From Streptomyces cellulosae (lineage in GTDB: Bacteria > Actinomycetota > Actinomycetes > Streptomycetales > Streptomycetaceae), in assembly GCF_000721105.1 (NCBI RefSeq), contig NZ_JOEV01000040.1, forward strand, positions 1 to 64,000: 64,000 bases of DNA, in the 5' to 3' direction. The notes beneath the pieces were generated by a model that worked only from the letters and a program-made list of their open reading frames with translations, was not told the origin of the DNA and made no database searches. The first letter of the stretch is position 1, and each line of letters starts with the position of its first letter. Positions 56,892-64,000 of the stretch are shown piece by piece. The position numbers and the translations under genes were made by a program.

Positions 56892-57968
56892 TCAGATCTC
56901 GATGCACGTACGCAGGGACGCCCCCGTACGCATCTGGTCGAGGGCCTCGTTGATCTCGGTCAGCGGGACCCGGTGGGTGATCAGGCCGGCCAGGTCGACG
57001 CGGCCCGCCCGCCACAGGGCGATGGTCCGCTCGTAGGAGCGCAGGACGTCGCCGCCGCCGTACATGGACGGCAGGATCCGCTTCTCGTCGAAGAACAGCT
57101 CGAACATGTTGAGCTGCAGGAAGTCGTCCATGGCGCCCGCGCCGACCACGACGAGGGTGCCGCCGCGGCGGGTGTTGTCGTACGCCGTGCGGGCGGTGGC
57201 CGACTTGCCGACGACCTCGAAGACGTAGTCGAAGCCCTCGCCGGTGGTGACCTGCTGTTTGGCGTCGGGCAGTTCGTCCGGGGAGACGGCCCTGGTGGCC
57301 CCGAACCTGAGGGCGGCCTCGCGGCGAGCGGCGACGGGGTCGACGGCGACGATCTCGGCGGCGCCCTTGAGCCGCGCCCCCTGGATGGCGGAGATGCCGA
57401 CCCCGCCGCAGCCGATGACGGCGACCGACGAACCGGCCTCCACGTCCGCGGTGTTGAGCGCGGCGCCGAGCCCGGTCGTCACCCCGCAGCCGATGAGGGC
57501 GGCGATGTCGAAGGGCACGTCGTCGGGGATCGGCACCGCGCATCCGGCGTCGACGACGACCTCCTCGGTGAAGGTGCCGGTGCCCGCGAAGCCGAAGAGG
57601 TCGCCGCCGGGGCGCTTGAAGTTGGGGGTGCCCGCGTTCATGAACCCGGCCAGGCACAGTTCGGTCTGGCCGCGCTTGCAGGCGGGACATGCCCCGCAGG
57701 CGGGCAGCCAGCACACCACCACCCGGTCCCCGGCCTTCAAGTGGCCGACCCCCTCACCGACTTCGAGGATCTCGCCGGCGCCCTCATGGCCGGGCACGAA
57801 GGGGGCCGGCTGGGGCAGGACGCCGTTCATCGCGGACAGGTCGGAGTGGCACAGTCCGGTGGCCCGTACCCGGATCCGCACCCTGCCGGGGCCGAAGCCC
57901 ACCGCCTCGACGTCGTCGAGGACCTCCAGCTTGTCCTGGCCGATCTCGTGCAGTACGGCTGCGCGCAT
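56892..57968 (-). CDS. Zinc-dependent alcohol dehydrogenase
   Basis: A 358-residue MDR enzyme. Catalytic zinc residues are in ATGLCHSDLSAMNG and PGHEGAGEI. The structural zinc site is CGACPACKRGQTELC. The nucleotide loop reads AVIGCGGVGISAIQGARLKG. It resembles the class III-like enzymes of actinobacteria (mycothiol/NDMA-linked AdhD types), with GCGVTTGLGAALNTADVEAG. It oxidises an alcohol in the same pathway as its SDR and MaoC neighbours, all read leftward and closely spaced. The natural substrate is unknown. Confidence 0.94.
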   Translation of the reverse strand: MRAAVLHEIGQDKLEVLDDVEAVGFGPGRVRIRVRATGLCHSDLSAMNGVLPQPAPFVPGHEGAGEILEVGEGVGHLKAGDRVVVCWLPACGACPACKRGQTELCLAGFMNAGTPNFKRPGGDLFGFAGTGTFTEEVVVDAGCAVPIPDDVPFDIAALIGCGVTTGLGAALNTADVEAGSSVAVIGCGGVGISAIQGARLKGAAEIVAVDPVAARREAALRFGATRAVSPDELPDAKQQVTTGEGFDYVFEVVGKSATARTAYDNTRRGGTLVVVGAGAMDDFLQLNMFELFFDEKRILPSMYGGGDVLRSYERTIALWRAGRVDLAGLITHRVPLTEINEALDQMRTGASLRTCIEI

Positions 57969-58008
57969 GGTGCGGCTCCCCTCAGGAATGGGCAGACAAA
58001 AGGGCGTC

Positions 58009-58944
58009 TCAGGTGTGTTCGACGACGGTGTCGGCGAGGACGGGTGCGTCGTCCCGGTCGACGGCGCTGACGGCCACCCGGACGGCCGCCGCCGCTGCCG
58101 TGGCTGCCGGTGCTGCCGGTGCTGCCGCGGAGTCCTGCCGCCACATCCGGATGCGCAGGGTCTCCCCCGGGTAGACGACCCCGGCGAACCGGGTGGAGTA
58201 CGACCGCACCCGGTTCACGTCACCGCCGAGCAGCGTGTCCACGACCGCCTTGAGCGTCATGCCGTAGGTGCACAGCCCGTGCAGGATGGGCCGCTCGAAG
58301 CCGGCGAGCTTGGCGAACTCGGGATCGGCGTGCAGCGGGTTCCAGTCGCCGGAGAGGCGGTAGAGCAGGGCCTGGTCCTCGCGGACCGGGCGTTCGACGG
58401 TCCGGTCGGGCTCGCCGGCGGGGGGTTCGGTGGGGGTCCCCCCGCTCGAGCGAAGCCGAGAGTGAGGGACGACAGAGGGGCCGCGGTCGCCGCCCCAGCC
58501 GCCTTCTCCCCGTACGAAGATCTGGGCGTCGTTGGTCCACAACGGGCCGTCGGCGTCGGTGACCTCGGTGCGCATCACGAGGACGGCGGCCTTGACCTTG
58601 TCGTACACGGCGGCGATGCGGGCGGTGGCGGTCGCCCGGCCCTCGACCGGGATCGGGCGGTGGACGGTGAGCGCCTGGCCGCCGTGCAGGACCTTGGCGA
58701 GGTCGACATCGACGCCCGGCATGGACAGGCCACCGATCACGCCCGGCGATCCGGCACCCGCGACGGTGGCGAAGCTCGGCAGGACGTGCAGGCGGGACTC
58801 CAGGGTGTAGCGCAGTTCGTCGGGGTCGGTGGCGGGGGTGCCGGCGCCGATTCCGAGGTGGTAGAGCTGCACGTCCTTGTGGTCCCAGGCGATCTCGCCG
58901 GTCCGGGGTTCGGCCGCGAGGGCCAGCGCTGCGTCGATGGGCAT
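58009..58944 (-). CDS. MaoC-like enoyl-CoA hydratase (double hot-dog) with an inserted dispersed repeat
   Basis: A 311-residue hydratase 2 enzyme adding water to trans-2-enoyl-CoA to form (3R)-hydroxyacyl-CoA. The N-terminal hot-dog domain holds IAWDHKDVQLYHLGIGAG. The C-terminal active domain has the hydratase 2 motif HADPEFAKLAGFERPILHGL, then LCTYGMTLKAVVDTLLG. The linker between them encodes SVVPHSRLRSSGGTPTEP from a Streptomyces dispersed repeat (58432-58469) inserted in frame. The ATG at 58944 follows AGGAG; an extended start to 59016 lacks a ribosome site. The C-terminus has an Ala-rich stretch (SAAAPAAPAATAAAAAVRVA). Confidence 0.92.
   Translation of the reverse strand: MPIDAALALAAEPRTGEIAWDHKDVQLYHLGIGAGTPATDPDELRYTLESRLHVLPSFATVAGAGSPGVIGGLSMPGVDVDLAKVLHGGQALTVHRPIPVEGRATATARIAAVYDKVKAAVLVMRTEVTDADGPLWTNDAQIFVRGEGGWGGDRGPSVVPHSRLRSSGGTPTEPPAGEPDRTVERPVREDQALLYRLSGDWNPLHADPEFAKLAGFERPILHGLCTYGMTLKAVVDTLLGGDVNRVRSYSTRFAGVVYPGETLRIRMWRQDSAAAPAAPAATAAAAAVRVAVSAVDRDDAPVLADTVVEHT
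58432..58469. repeat. Streptomyces dispersed repeat inserted in frame in the MaoC gene
   Basis: About 38 bp, GGGGGTCCCCCCGCTCGAGC then GAAGCCGAGAGTGAGGGA. I recognise it as a common short repeat of Streptomyces genomes, usually intergenic. Here it lies inside a coding region and encodes linker residues. Confidence 0.8.
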
Positions 58945-59474
58945 GGGGCTCCTGACAGTGGCGGCGAAAGACCTCGGCGCGGCCGTCCGCACCGTCGGCC
59001 GCACCGAGGTCGTCACGGGCCGATCTAGAACGCGTTCCAGTCCGGCGCCCTCTGTATAGCCGAGCGGTCGCCAGTTGTGAAGGCTCCTGACGGTGTGTCA
59101 GGTCGCTCAGGCCGCCGGATGCTCGGGGCGCCGGTGGCAGATCGTGGGGGCCGGGTTGCGGGGGCCGGGTTGCGGGGGCCGGGTTGCGGGTGTCAGGTCG
59201 TGGGCGGCAGATCGTGGGGCCGGGTTGTAGGTACCAGGTCGTGGGCGGCAGATCGTGGGGCCGGGTTGTAGGTACCAGGTCGTGGGCGGCAGATCGTGGG
59301 GCCGGGTTGCGGGTGTCAGGTCGTAGGTGCCCGGTCGTCGCCGGCAGCGAGGGGCCCTCGTTGCAGGTGTCAGGTCGTGGGCGCCAAGTCGTCGGCGGCA
59401 GTGACATTTGTCCTGCCGGAGTCCGTACAAGCGCATCTGCCGGGCGGGGGCCCGGGATCCGTAGCGTCGTAGCC
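58945..59474. other. Divergent intergenic region with repeats between MaoC and ABC ATPase genes
   Basis: The 530-bp gap holds no supported gene. It contains GGGGGCCGGGTTGC short repeats at 59146-59190, a 41-bp tandem repeat (59137-59320) and promoter regions for the leftward MaoC operon and rightward ABC operon. Just before the ABC gene, TAGCGT at 59462-59467 lies about 7 bp upstream of the ATG, which suggests a leaderless transcript. Confidence 0.6.
59137..59320. repeat. 41-bp tandem repeat, about 3.5 copies
   Basis: GGTCGTGGGCGGCAGATCGT then GGGGCCGGGTTGTAGGTACC starts at 59196, 59237 and 59278 with an exact 41-bp period, and degenerate copies flank it on both sides. Confidence 0.9.
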
Positions 59475-60386
59475 ATGACGAAGACGACTGGGGCACCACC
59501 GGCTGTGTCCTTCGCGGGGGCGGTCAAGACATACGGCGAGGTACGCGCCGTCGACGGGATCGATCTGCGGATCGCACGCGGCGAGACGGTCGCGCTGCTC
59601 GGCCGCAACGGCGCCGGCAAGTCGACCAGCATCGCGCTGCTGCTCGGGCTCGTCGAGGCCGACGCGGGCGCGGTCGAGCTCTTCGGGGCGAGCCCGGAGC
59701 ACTCCGTGCGCTCGGGACGGGTGGGCGCCATGCTGCAGGAGGGGCGGGCGGTGCCCCGGGTCACCGTCCGTGAGCTGGTCACCTTCGTGGCCGGCCGCTA
59801 TCCGGCGCCGCTGCCGGTCGCGCGGGCGCTGGAGCTGGCCGGAATCGCCGAGCTGGCGGGGCGGCGCGTGGACCGGCTCTCCGGCGGGCAGACCCAGCGC
59901 GTGCGGTTCGCCGTGGCACTCGCCGGGAACCCCTCGCTGATCGTCCTGGACGAGCCGACCGCGGCCCTGGACGTGGAGGCGCGGCACGCCTTCTGGGACT
60001 CGATGCGGGCGTACGCGCGCCGCGGCCACACCGTCCTGTTCTCCACGCACCACCTGGAGGAGGCGGACGCGCACGCCGACCGGATCCTCGTCATCGACCG
60101 CGGCCGGATCGTCGCCGACGGCAGCGGTGACCTGCTGAAGCGGTCGGTGGGCGGCAACCTGGTCTCCTTCGACCTGGCCGGCCGCGGCACGCGGGGCCTG
60201 AGCCTGCTGCCCGGCGTGCGCTCGGTGGAGGTGCGCGGGGACCGGGCACGACTGCGCACCGACGACTCGGACGCCACGGTGGTCGCCCTGGCCGAACTAG
60301 GCGCGGTACGCGGCCTGGAGGTCGCCCCGGCGTCGCTGGACGACGCGTTCCTCGCACTCACCGCACGGATCCCGGAGGCGGTGTGA
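59475..60386 (+). CDS. ABC transporter ATP-binding protein (exporter type)
   Basis: A 303-residue ATPase. Walker A is LLGRNGAGKSTSIALLLG, the signature RLSGGQTQRVRFAVALAG and Walker B LIVLDEPTAALD, followed by HLEEADAHADRI. The C-terminal ~80 residues are the extension typical of drug-resistance (DrrA-like) exporters. The ATG at 59475 has no ribosome site; a -10-like TAGCGT seven bases upstream suggests leaderless translation. It pairs with the permease that follows and is probably controlled by the two-component system behind it. Confidence 0.93.
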   Translation: MTKTTGAPPAVSFAGAVKTYGEVRAVDGIDLRIARGETVALLGRNGAGKSTSIALLLGLVEADAGAVELFGASPEHSVRSGRVGAMLQEGRAVPRVTVRELVTFVAGRYPAPLPVARALELAGIAELAGRRVDRLSGGQTQRVRFAVALAGNPSLIVLDEPTAALDVEARHAFWDSMRAYARRGHTVLFSTHHLEEADAHADRILVIDRGRIVADGSGDLLKRSVGGNLVSFDLAGRGTRGLSLLPGVRSVEVRGDRARLRTDDSDATVVALAELGAVRGLEVAPASLDDAFLALTARIPEAV

Positions 60387-61102
60387 TGCTCGACTACCTG
60401 CGGCTGGAGGTGCGCCGGACCCTGCGGGACGTGGGCTTCGTGATCGGCGGTGTCGCGATGCCGGTCATGATGTACCTGCTGTTCACCAACCTCGGTGAAA
60501 ATGACGGGAGTTGGAAGGCCCAGGCGATGGTCGGCATGGCCGCGTACGGCGCGGTCGGCTCGGCCCTCAACACCGGCGGCGGGGTCGCCGAGGACCGGGC
60601 GACCGGCTGGCTGCGGCAGTTGCGGGTGACGCCGATGACCTCGCGCCAGGTCGTGGTCGGGCGGGCGCTGACCGGCTCGGTGACGGTGCTCCCGGCGATC
60701 GTCGCGGTGCTCGCGGCGGGCGGACTGCTCAACGGCGTACGCCTGGACGTCTGGCAGTGGGCGCTCGTCGCGGTGCTGCTGTGGCTCGGCTCGATCCCGT
60801 TCACACTGCTCGGGCTCGGCAACGGCTACCGGCTGACCGCGCAGACCACGGGCGTGACGAACATGGTGTGCAACCTGGGGCTGGCGGTGGTCGGCGGCCT
60901 GTGGTTCCCGGTCACGCTGTTCCCGGGCTGGCTGCGGTCCCTGTCGGTGTACACCCCGACGAACCGCTTCGCCGAACTGGGCACGTCGGTGACCGGCGGG
61001 CACGCGCCGGCGCCCGGTGCGATCCTGGTGCTGCCTGTCTGGCTGCTGGTGTTCGGTTCGTACGCCGTGCTGTCCTACCGCCGGAGCGCGGGGACCATCT
61101 GA
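60386..61102 (+). CDS. ABC-2 type transporter permease
   Basis: A 238-residue membrane protein with about six helices (GGVAMPVMMYLLFTNLGEND, then TVLPAIVAVLAAGGLLNGVR, then VCNLGLAVVGGLWFPVTLFP). The motif TGWLRQLRVTPMTSRQVVVG is characteristic of ABC-2 permeases, which export drugs or lipids. GGAGG lies eight bases before the ATG at 60386; a GTG at 60383 that overlaps the previous stop is possible. It forms the exporter with the ATPase upstream. Confidence 0.92.
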   Translation: MLDYLRLEVRRTLRDVGFVIGGVAMPVMMYLLFTNLGENDGSWKAQAMVGMAAYGAVGSALNTGGGVAEDRATGWLRQLRVTPMTSRQVVVGRALTGSVTVLPAIVAVLAAGGLLNGVRLDVWQWALVAVLLWLGSIPFTLLGLGNGYRLTAQTTGVTNMVCNLGLAVVGGLWFPVTLFPGWLRSLSVYTPTNRFAELGTSVTGGHAPAPGAILVLPVWLLVFGSYAVLSYRRSAGTI

Positions 61103-61117
61103 TCGGGGGAACGAGAG

Positions 61118-62434
61118 ATGTCCTGGATACGAGGGGTCACCTGCCAGGCGGACCAGTGGCGGACGGCGCGGGCGCAGTGGCGGGCCGACATGGAGCGTTT
61201 CAAGGCCCGGAAGCGGGAGGCGGACAAGTCCGGGAAGGTGCCCGAGAATCCGGGTCCGCCGCCGACCGGCTTCTCGCTGCTGCCGTGGCTGCTGCTGGGC
61301 ATGGGCTCCTTCTCCAACCTGCTCCAGGGCAAGACGGCGGACCCCTGGATCGGCGCGCTGGGGCTGGTCACCTTCAACTCGCTCTACATCTACGTCGTGT
61401 TCCGCGCGTTCGTGCGGGAGGCCAGGGAGGCGACCTCGACCCGGGTAGCGCTGGTGCTGATGGGCCTGGTGACCTGCGGGCTGGCCCTCGGATACGGCGG
61501 CAACTGGCTGCTGTTCTTCCCGCTGTTCGGCCTCGCGACCGGCGCGGTCGTCCGCACGCCGTACCTGCGCTGGGCCGGTACGGGAGTGGCGGTGCTCTCC
61601 GGCATCGTCTCCGTCACGCGCGACGGCTGGGGCGGCCTCAGCATCGCGTACGGCACCTGGATCTCGACGATGGTGACGGCGGTGATCCTTTCCCTGTCCG
61701 AGGCGGTACGGGAACTGCGGGTGGCCCGTGAGGAGCTGGCGCGGCGGGCGGTGGAGCGGGAGCGGCTGCGGTTCTCCCGGGACCTGCACGATCTGCTCGG
61801 TCACACGATGTCCGTGATCGTGGTGAAGGCGGAGGCGGCCCGACGGCTGGCCGGCCGGGACCTGACCGCGGCGCTGGACCAGATCACCGACATCGAGTCC
61901 GTCGGCCGCCAGGCGCTGACCGAGATCCGCGAGGCGGTCACCGGCTACCGCGAGGGGAGCCTCGCCACGGAACTGGACCGGGCCCGCTCGGCGCTGTCCG
62001 CGGCGGGCATCGAACCCGTGGTGCGCCAGTCCGGGCCGCCGTTCACCCCGCAGACCGAGGCGCTGCTGAGCTGGGTGGTGCGCGAGGCGGTCACCAACGC
62101 CGTACGCCACAGTGGTGCGACCCGCTGCGAGATCACGGTCGCCGCCACCGCGGACCGCGTACGCCTGACGGTCGCGGACGACGGCCCCGGCACCTCCGCG
62201 ACCGGTTCCGGCCCCGGCCCCGCCGAGGGCATCGGCGGAACCGGTCTCAAGGGCCTGACCGAACGCCTCGGTGCGGCGGGCGGCTCCCTGCGGGCCGGCC
62301 CGTCACCTCGAGGCGGCTTCACGGTCACCGCCGAACTCCCCGTGGATCAGGGGGAGTCGCCCCTGCCTACGACCTCCGGGCCCTCTGCGGCTTCCACGGC
62401 CTCTACGGCCTCTACGGCGCCCAGGCCGACGTGA
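61118..62434 (+). CDS. Sensor histidine kinase (HisKA_3/DesK-like)
   Basis: A 438-residue kinase with about five transmembrane helices (residues about 52-195) and no large external domain, like DesK or LiaS. The phosphorylated His224 is in FSRDLHDLLGHTMSVIVVKA. The ATP-binding N and G boxes are WVVREAVTNAVRHSGATRCE, VADDGPG and GGTGLKGLTERLGAAGG. The last ~30 residues are low-complexity Ser/Thr/Ala. The ATG at 61118 is 15 bp past the permease gene. It probably senses membrane or drug stress and signals to the next gene's product. Confidence 0.94.
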   Translation: MSWIRGVTCQADQWRTARAQWRADMERFKARKREADKSGKVPENPGPPPTGFSLLPWLLLGMGSFSNLLQGKTADPWIGALGLVTFNSLYIYVVFRAFVREAREATSTRVALVLMGLVTCGLALGYGGNWLLFFPLFGLATGAVVRTPYLRWAGTGVAVLSGIVSVTRDGWGGLSIAYGTWISTMVTAVILSLSEAVRELRVAREELARRAVERERLRFSRDLHDLLGHTMSVIVVKAEAARRLAGRDLTAALDQITDIESVGRQALTEIREAVTGYREGSLATELDRARSALSAAGIEPVVRQSGPPFTPQTEALLSWVVREAVTNAVRHSGATRCEITVAATADRVRLTVADDGPGTSATGSGPGPAEGIGGTGLKGLTERLGAAGGSLRAGPSPRGGFTVTAELPVDQGESPLPTTSGPSAASTASTASTAPRPT

Positions 62435-62585
62435 CCGCCCACCTCACGGCCGCCCACCTCACGGCCTCCGCCCGGCCCACGTCGTGCGCCCGACTCACGT
62501 CACCCGTCCAACGCACGCCATCCGCCAAGAACATGGCGCTGCCGAAGTCGTCGAGCCGCCGTTGCCCGCCACCTACGCTTGGCCC

Positions 62586-63227
62586 GTGAACGAGATGCCC
62601 GGGGATCACCGGCCGCCGACGCGCGTGAGGGTCCTGCTCGCCGAGGACCAGGGAATGATGCGGGGCGCCCTCGCCCTGCTGCTCGGCATGGAGGAGGACA
62701 TGGAGGTCGTCGCCCAGGTCGCGGCGGGCGACGCGATCGTGGACGCCGCGCTGACCCACCGGCCGGACGTGGCCCTGCTGGACATCGAACTGCCGGGCAT
62801 GAGCGGCCTGGACGCGGCGGCCGAACTGCGCCGACAGCTCCCGCGGTGCCGGGTGCTGATCCTCACCACCTTCGGACGGCCCGGCTATCTGCGCCGTGCC
62901 ATGGAGGCGGGCGCGGCGGGCTTCCTGGTCAAGGACGGTCCGGTGGAGGACCTCGCCGCCGCGATCCGGCGCGTACTGGACGGCGAGACGGTCATCGACC
63001 CGGCGCTCGCGGCAGCCGCGCTCAGCGCCGGCCCCAATCCGCTCACGGCCCGCGAGTGCGACGCCCTCAAGGCCTCCGCGGACGGCGCGACCGTCGCCGA
63101 CATAGCCGCCCGCCTCCACCTCTCGGAGTCCACGGTCCGCAACTACCTCTCCTCCGCCATCGGTAAAACGGGCACCCGCAACCGCATGGAGGCAATGCGG
63201 GAGGCCCGCCGCCAGGGTTGGCTGTAG
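62586..63227 (+). CDS. LuxR-type response regulator (partner of the histidine kinase)
   Basis: A 213-residue NarL/DesR-type regulator. The receiver domain has acidic residues in RVLLAEDQGM and the phospho-acceptor Asp66 in ALLDIELPGMSG, then ILTTFGRPGYLRRAMEAGAA and the Lys in FLVKDGPVEDLA. The C-terminal LuxR helix-turn-helix reads LTARECDALKASADGATVAD, then ARLHLSESTVRNYLSSAIGK. The GTG at 62586 lies 152 bp after the kinase gene; an ATG at 62595 is the alternative. It likely activates the upstream ABC operon in response to the kinase signal. Confidence 0.94.
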   Translation: MNEMPGDHRPPTRVRVLLAEDQGMMRGALALLLGMEEDMEVVAQVAAGDAIVDAALTHRPDVALLDIELPGMSGLDAAAELRRQLPRCRVLILTTFGRPGYLRRAMEAGAAGFLVKDGPVEDLAAAIRRVLDGETVIDPALAAAALSAGPNPLTARECDALKASADGATVADIAARLHLSESTVRNYLSSAIGKTGTRNRMEAMREARRQGWL

Positions 63228-63314
63228 TCCAGAACAGTCGCAGCAACGGAGCAGTCCTCAAGAAGGCCCCACCGGCACGCCGCCCCTCAACTGGAACTGG
63301 ACTCTCCCGTCCCC

Positions 63315-64000
63315 TCAGCCCGTCGGAACCCTCCGCGGCAGCGCGAGGAGCATCAGCACCAGCCCGCCCAGCAGCACTCCGGTGCCCACCCGGAACACCA
63401 GCGCGTACCCGTCCGTCAGTGCTCCCGGGGTGTCGTTGCCCTCCGAACGTGCCGCCGCGATGGTCGACATGACGGCGAGGCCCAGGGAACCGCCCATGGT
63501 GCGGGAGGTGTTGACGAGGCCGGAGACCAGGCCGGCCTCTCCCGGTGTCGCCCCGGACGTGGCGAGGGCGGCCAGCGGGGTGGTGGCGAGGCCCGCGCCG
63601 AGCATCATCAGGATGCCGGGGATCATGATCGCGGTGAGATAGGTCCCGTCGGCCCGCAGCGTCGACTGCCAGGCGAAACCGGCGGCAGCCACCGCCGTTC
63701 CCAGGACCGCCACGGTGCGCGGTCCGAGCGTCCGCATGAACCGGGGTGCGAGCTTCGACCCGAGGATCACGGCCAGCGAGCTGGGTACGAGGGCGAGTCC
63801 GGCGTCCAGCGGGGAATAGCCGAGGACGTTCTGGGCGTACAGCGTCATGAAGAACCACATGCAGAACATCGCGGAGCCGCTGAGGAACATGGCCGCGTTC
63901 GCCGACCAGACCGCCCGCACCCGCAGCAGCGGGAGCGGCATCAGCGGAGCCGCCGTACGGGACTCGACGGCGAGGAAGAGGGCGATCAGCGCGAGGCCGG
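63315..64000 (-). CDS. MFS transporter, C-terminal part (gene continues beyond the window)
   Basis: The last ~228 residues of a major facilitator permease (14-helix DHA2-like type). About six to seven helices are visible (SANAAMFLSGSAMFCMWFFM, then YSPLDAGLALVPSSLAVILG, then GILMMLGAGLATTPLAALAT, then LLGGLVLMLLALP). Motifs such as LGYSPLDAGL and GEAGLVSGLVNTSRTMGGSL are typical of drug-exporting DHA2 proteins. The 5' part lies past position 64000. It is convergent with the response regulator gene and ends 88 bp from it. Confidence 0.9.
   Translation of the reverse strand, partial: GLALIALFLAVESRTAAPLMPLPLLRVRAVWSANAAMFLSGSAMFCMWFFMTLYAQNVLGYSPLDAGLALVPSSLAVILGSKLAPRFMRTLGPRTVAVLGTAVAAAGFAWQSTLRADGTYLTAIMIPGILMMLGAGLATTPLAALATSGATPGEAGLVSGLVNTSRTMGGSLGLAVMSTIAAARSEGNDTPGALTDGYALVFRVGTGVLLGGLVLMLLALPRRVPTG

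Overview
The window is high-GC actinobacterial DNA and almost certainly a Streptomyces chromosome. The signs are strong third-position GC bias, many 4-bp ATGA/GTGA stop-start overlaps, an XRE/DUF397/anti-sigma-like regulatory triad, a full mce operon, a type A RNase P RNA, and dispersed repeats of the kind scattered through Streptomyces genomes. No phage, insertion sequence, CRISPR array or tRNA was recognised.

Layout. (1) 1-10.7 kb is an L-arabinose/arabinan region. It has a ribulokinase fragment, a sugar ABC importer (permease, ATPase, lipoprotein), a LacI-type repressor with two operator-like palindromes, and two secreted arabinofuranosidases (GH54 with a ricin-type domain; GH51 with a LamG domain). 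A short copy of the ricin-domain tail lies downstream of the GH51 gene. (2) 10.7-16.1 kb holds an ECF sigma factor with a membrane partner, an M15-like peptidase that lacks the usual metal-ligand Asp, a small membrane protein and a large DUF1906 (Rv2525c-like) cell-wall protein. (3) 16-28 kb is accessory DNA: a decayed membrane ORF, a hypothetical protein, a DUF2075 gene broken by one in-frame TAG, an EACC1-caspase conflict pair, a GmrSD nuclease fused to an alkyltransferase-like DNA-reading domain, and a WhiJ-type regulatory triad.

(4) 28.4-42.1 kb is a cell-envelope region: a lytic transglycosylase, an ECF sigma factor with its own transmembrane anchor, and a complete mce lipid-import operon (ATPase, two permeases, six MCE proteins, two Mce-associated proteins). 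A 33-bp motif lies exactly 36 nt upstream of the start codons of both the transglycosylase and the mce operon, on either side of the sigma gene. It may be that sigma factor's promoter. (5) 42-51 kb carries a DUF4132 gene followed by a truncated partner, rnpB (its 5' end is overlapped by a DMT transporter gene), AraC and MerR regulators, a Uma2 nuclease, YaaA and a KDPG aldolase.

(6) 51-64 kb holds the conserved Nif3 / zinc-ribbon / RNase H-phosphatase operon (the middle gene seems to start with CTG inside a CTGA overlap), a hypothetical protein, an SDR / alcohol dehydrogenase / MaoC set for acyl-CoA-type metabolism, an ABC exporter with a two-component system, and the 3' part of an MFS transporter. 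Short tandem repeats (periods 13, 21, 35, 41, 42 and 47 bp) sit in many intergenic gaps.

All family assignments come from reading the translated sequence against remembered family features. No database search was run.
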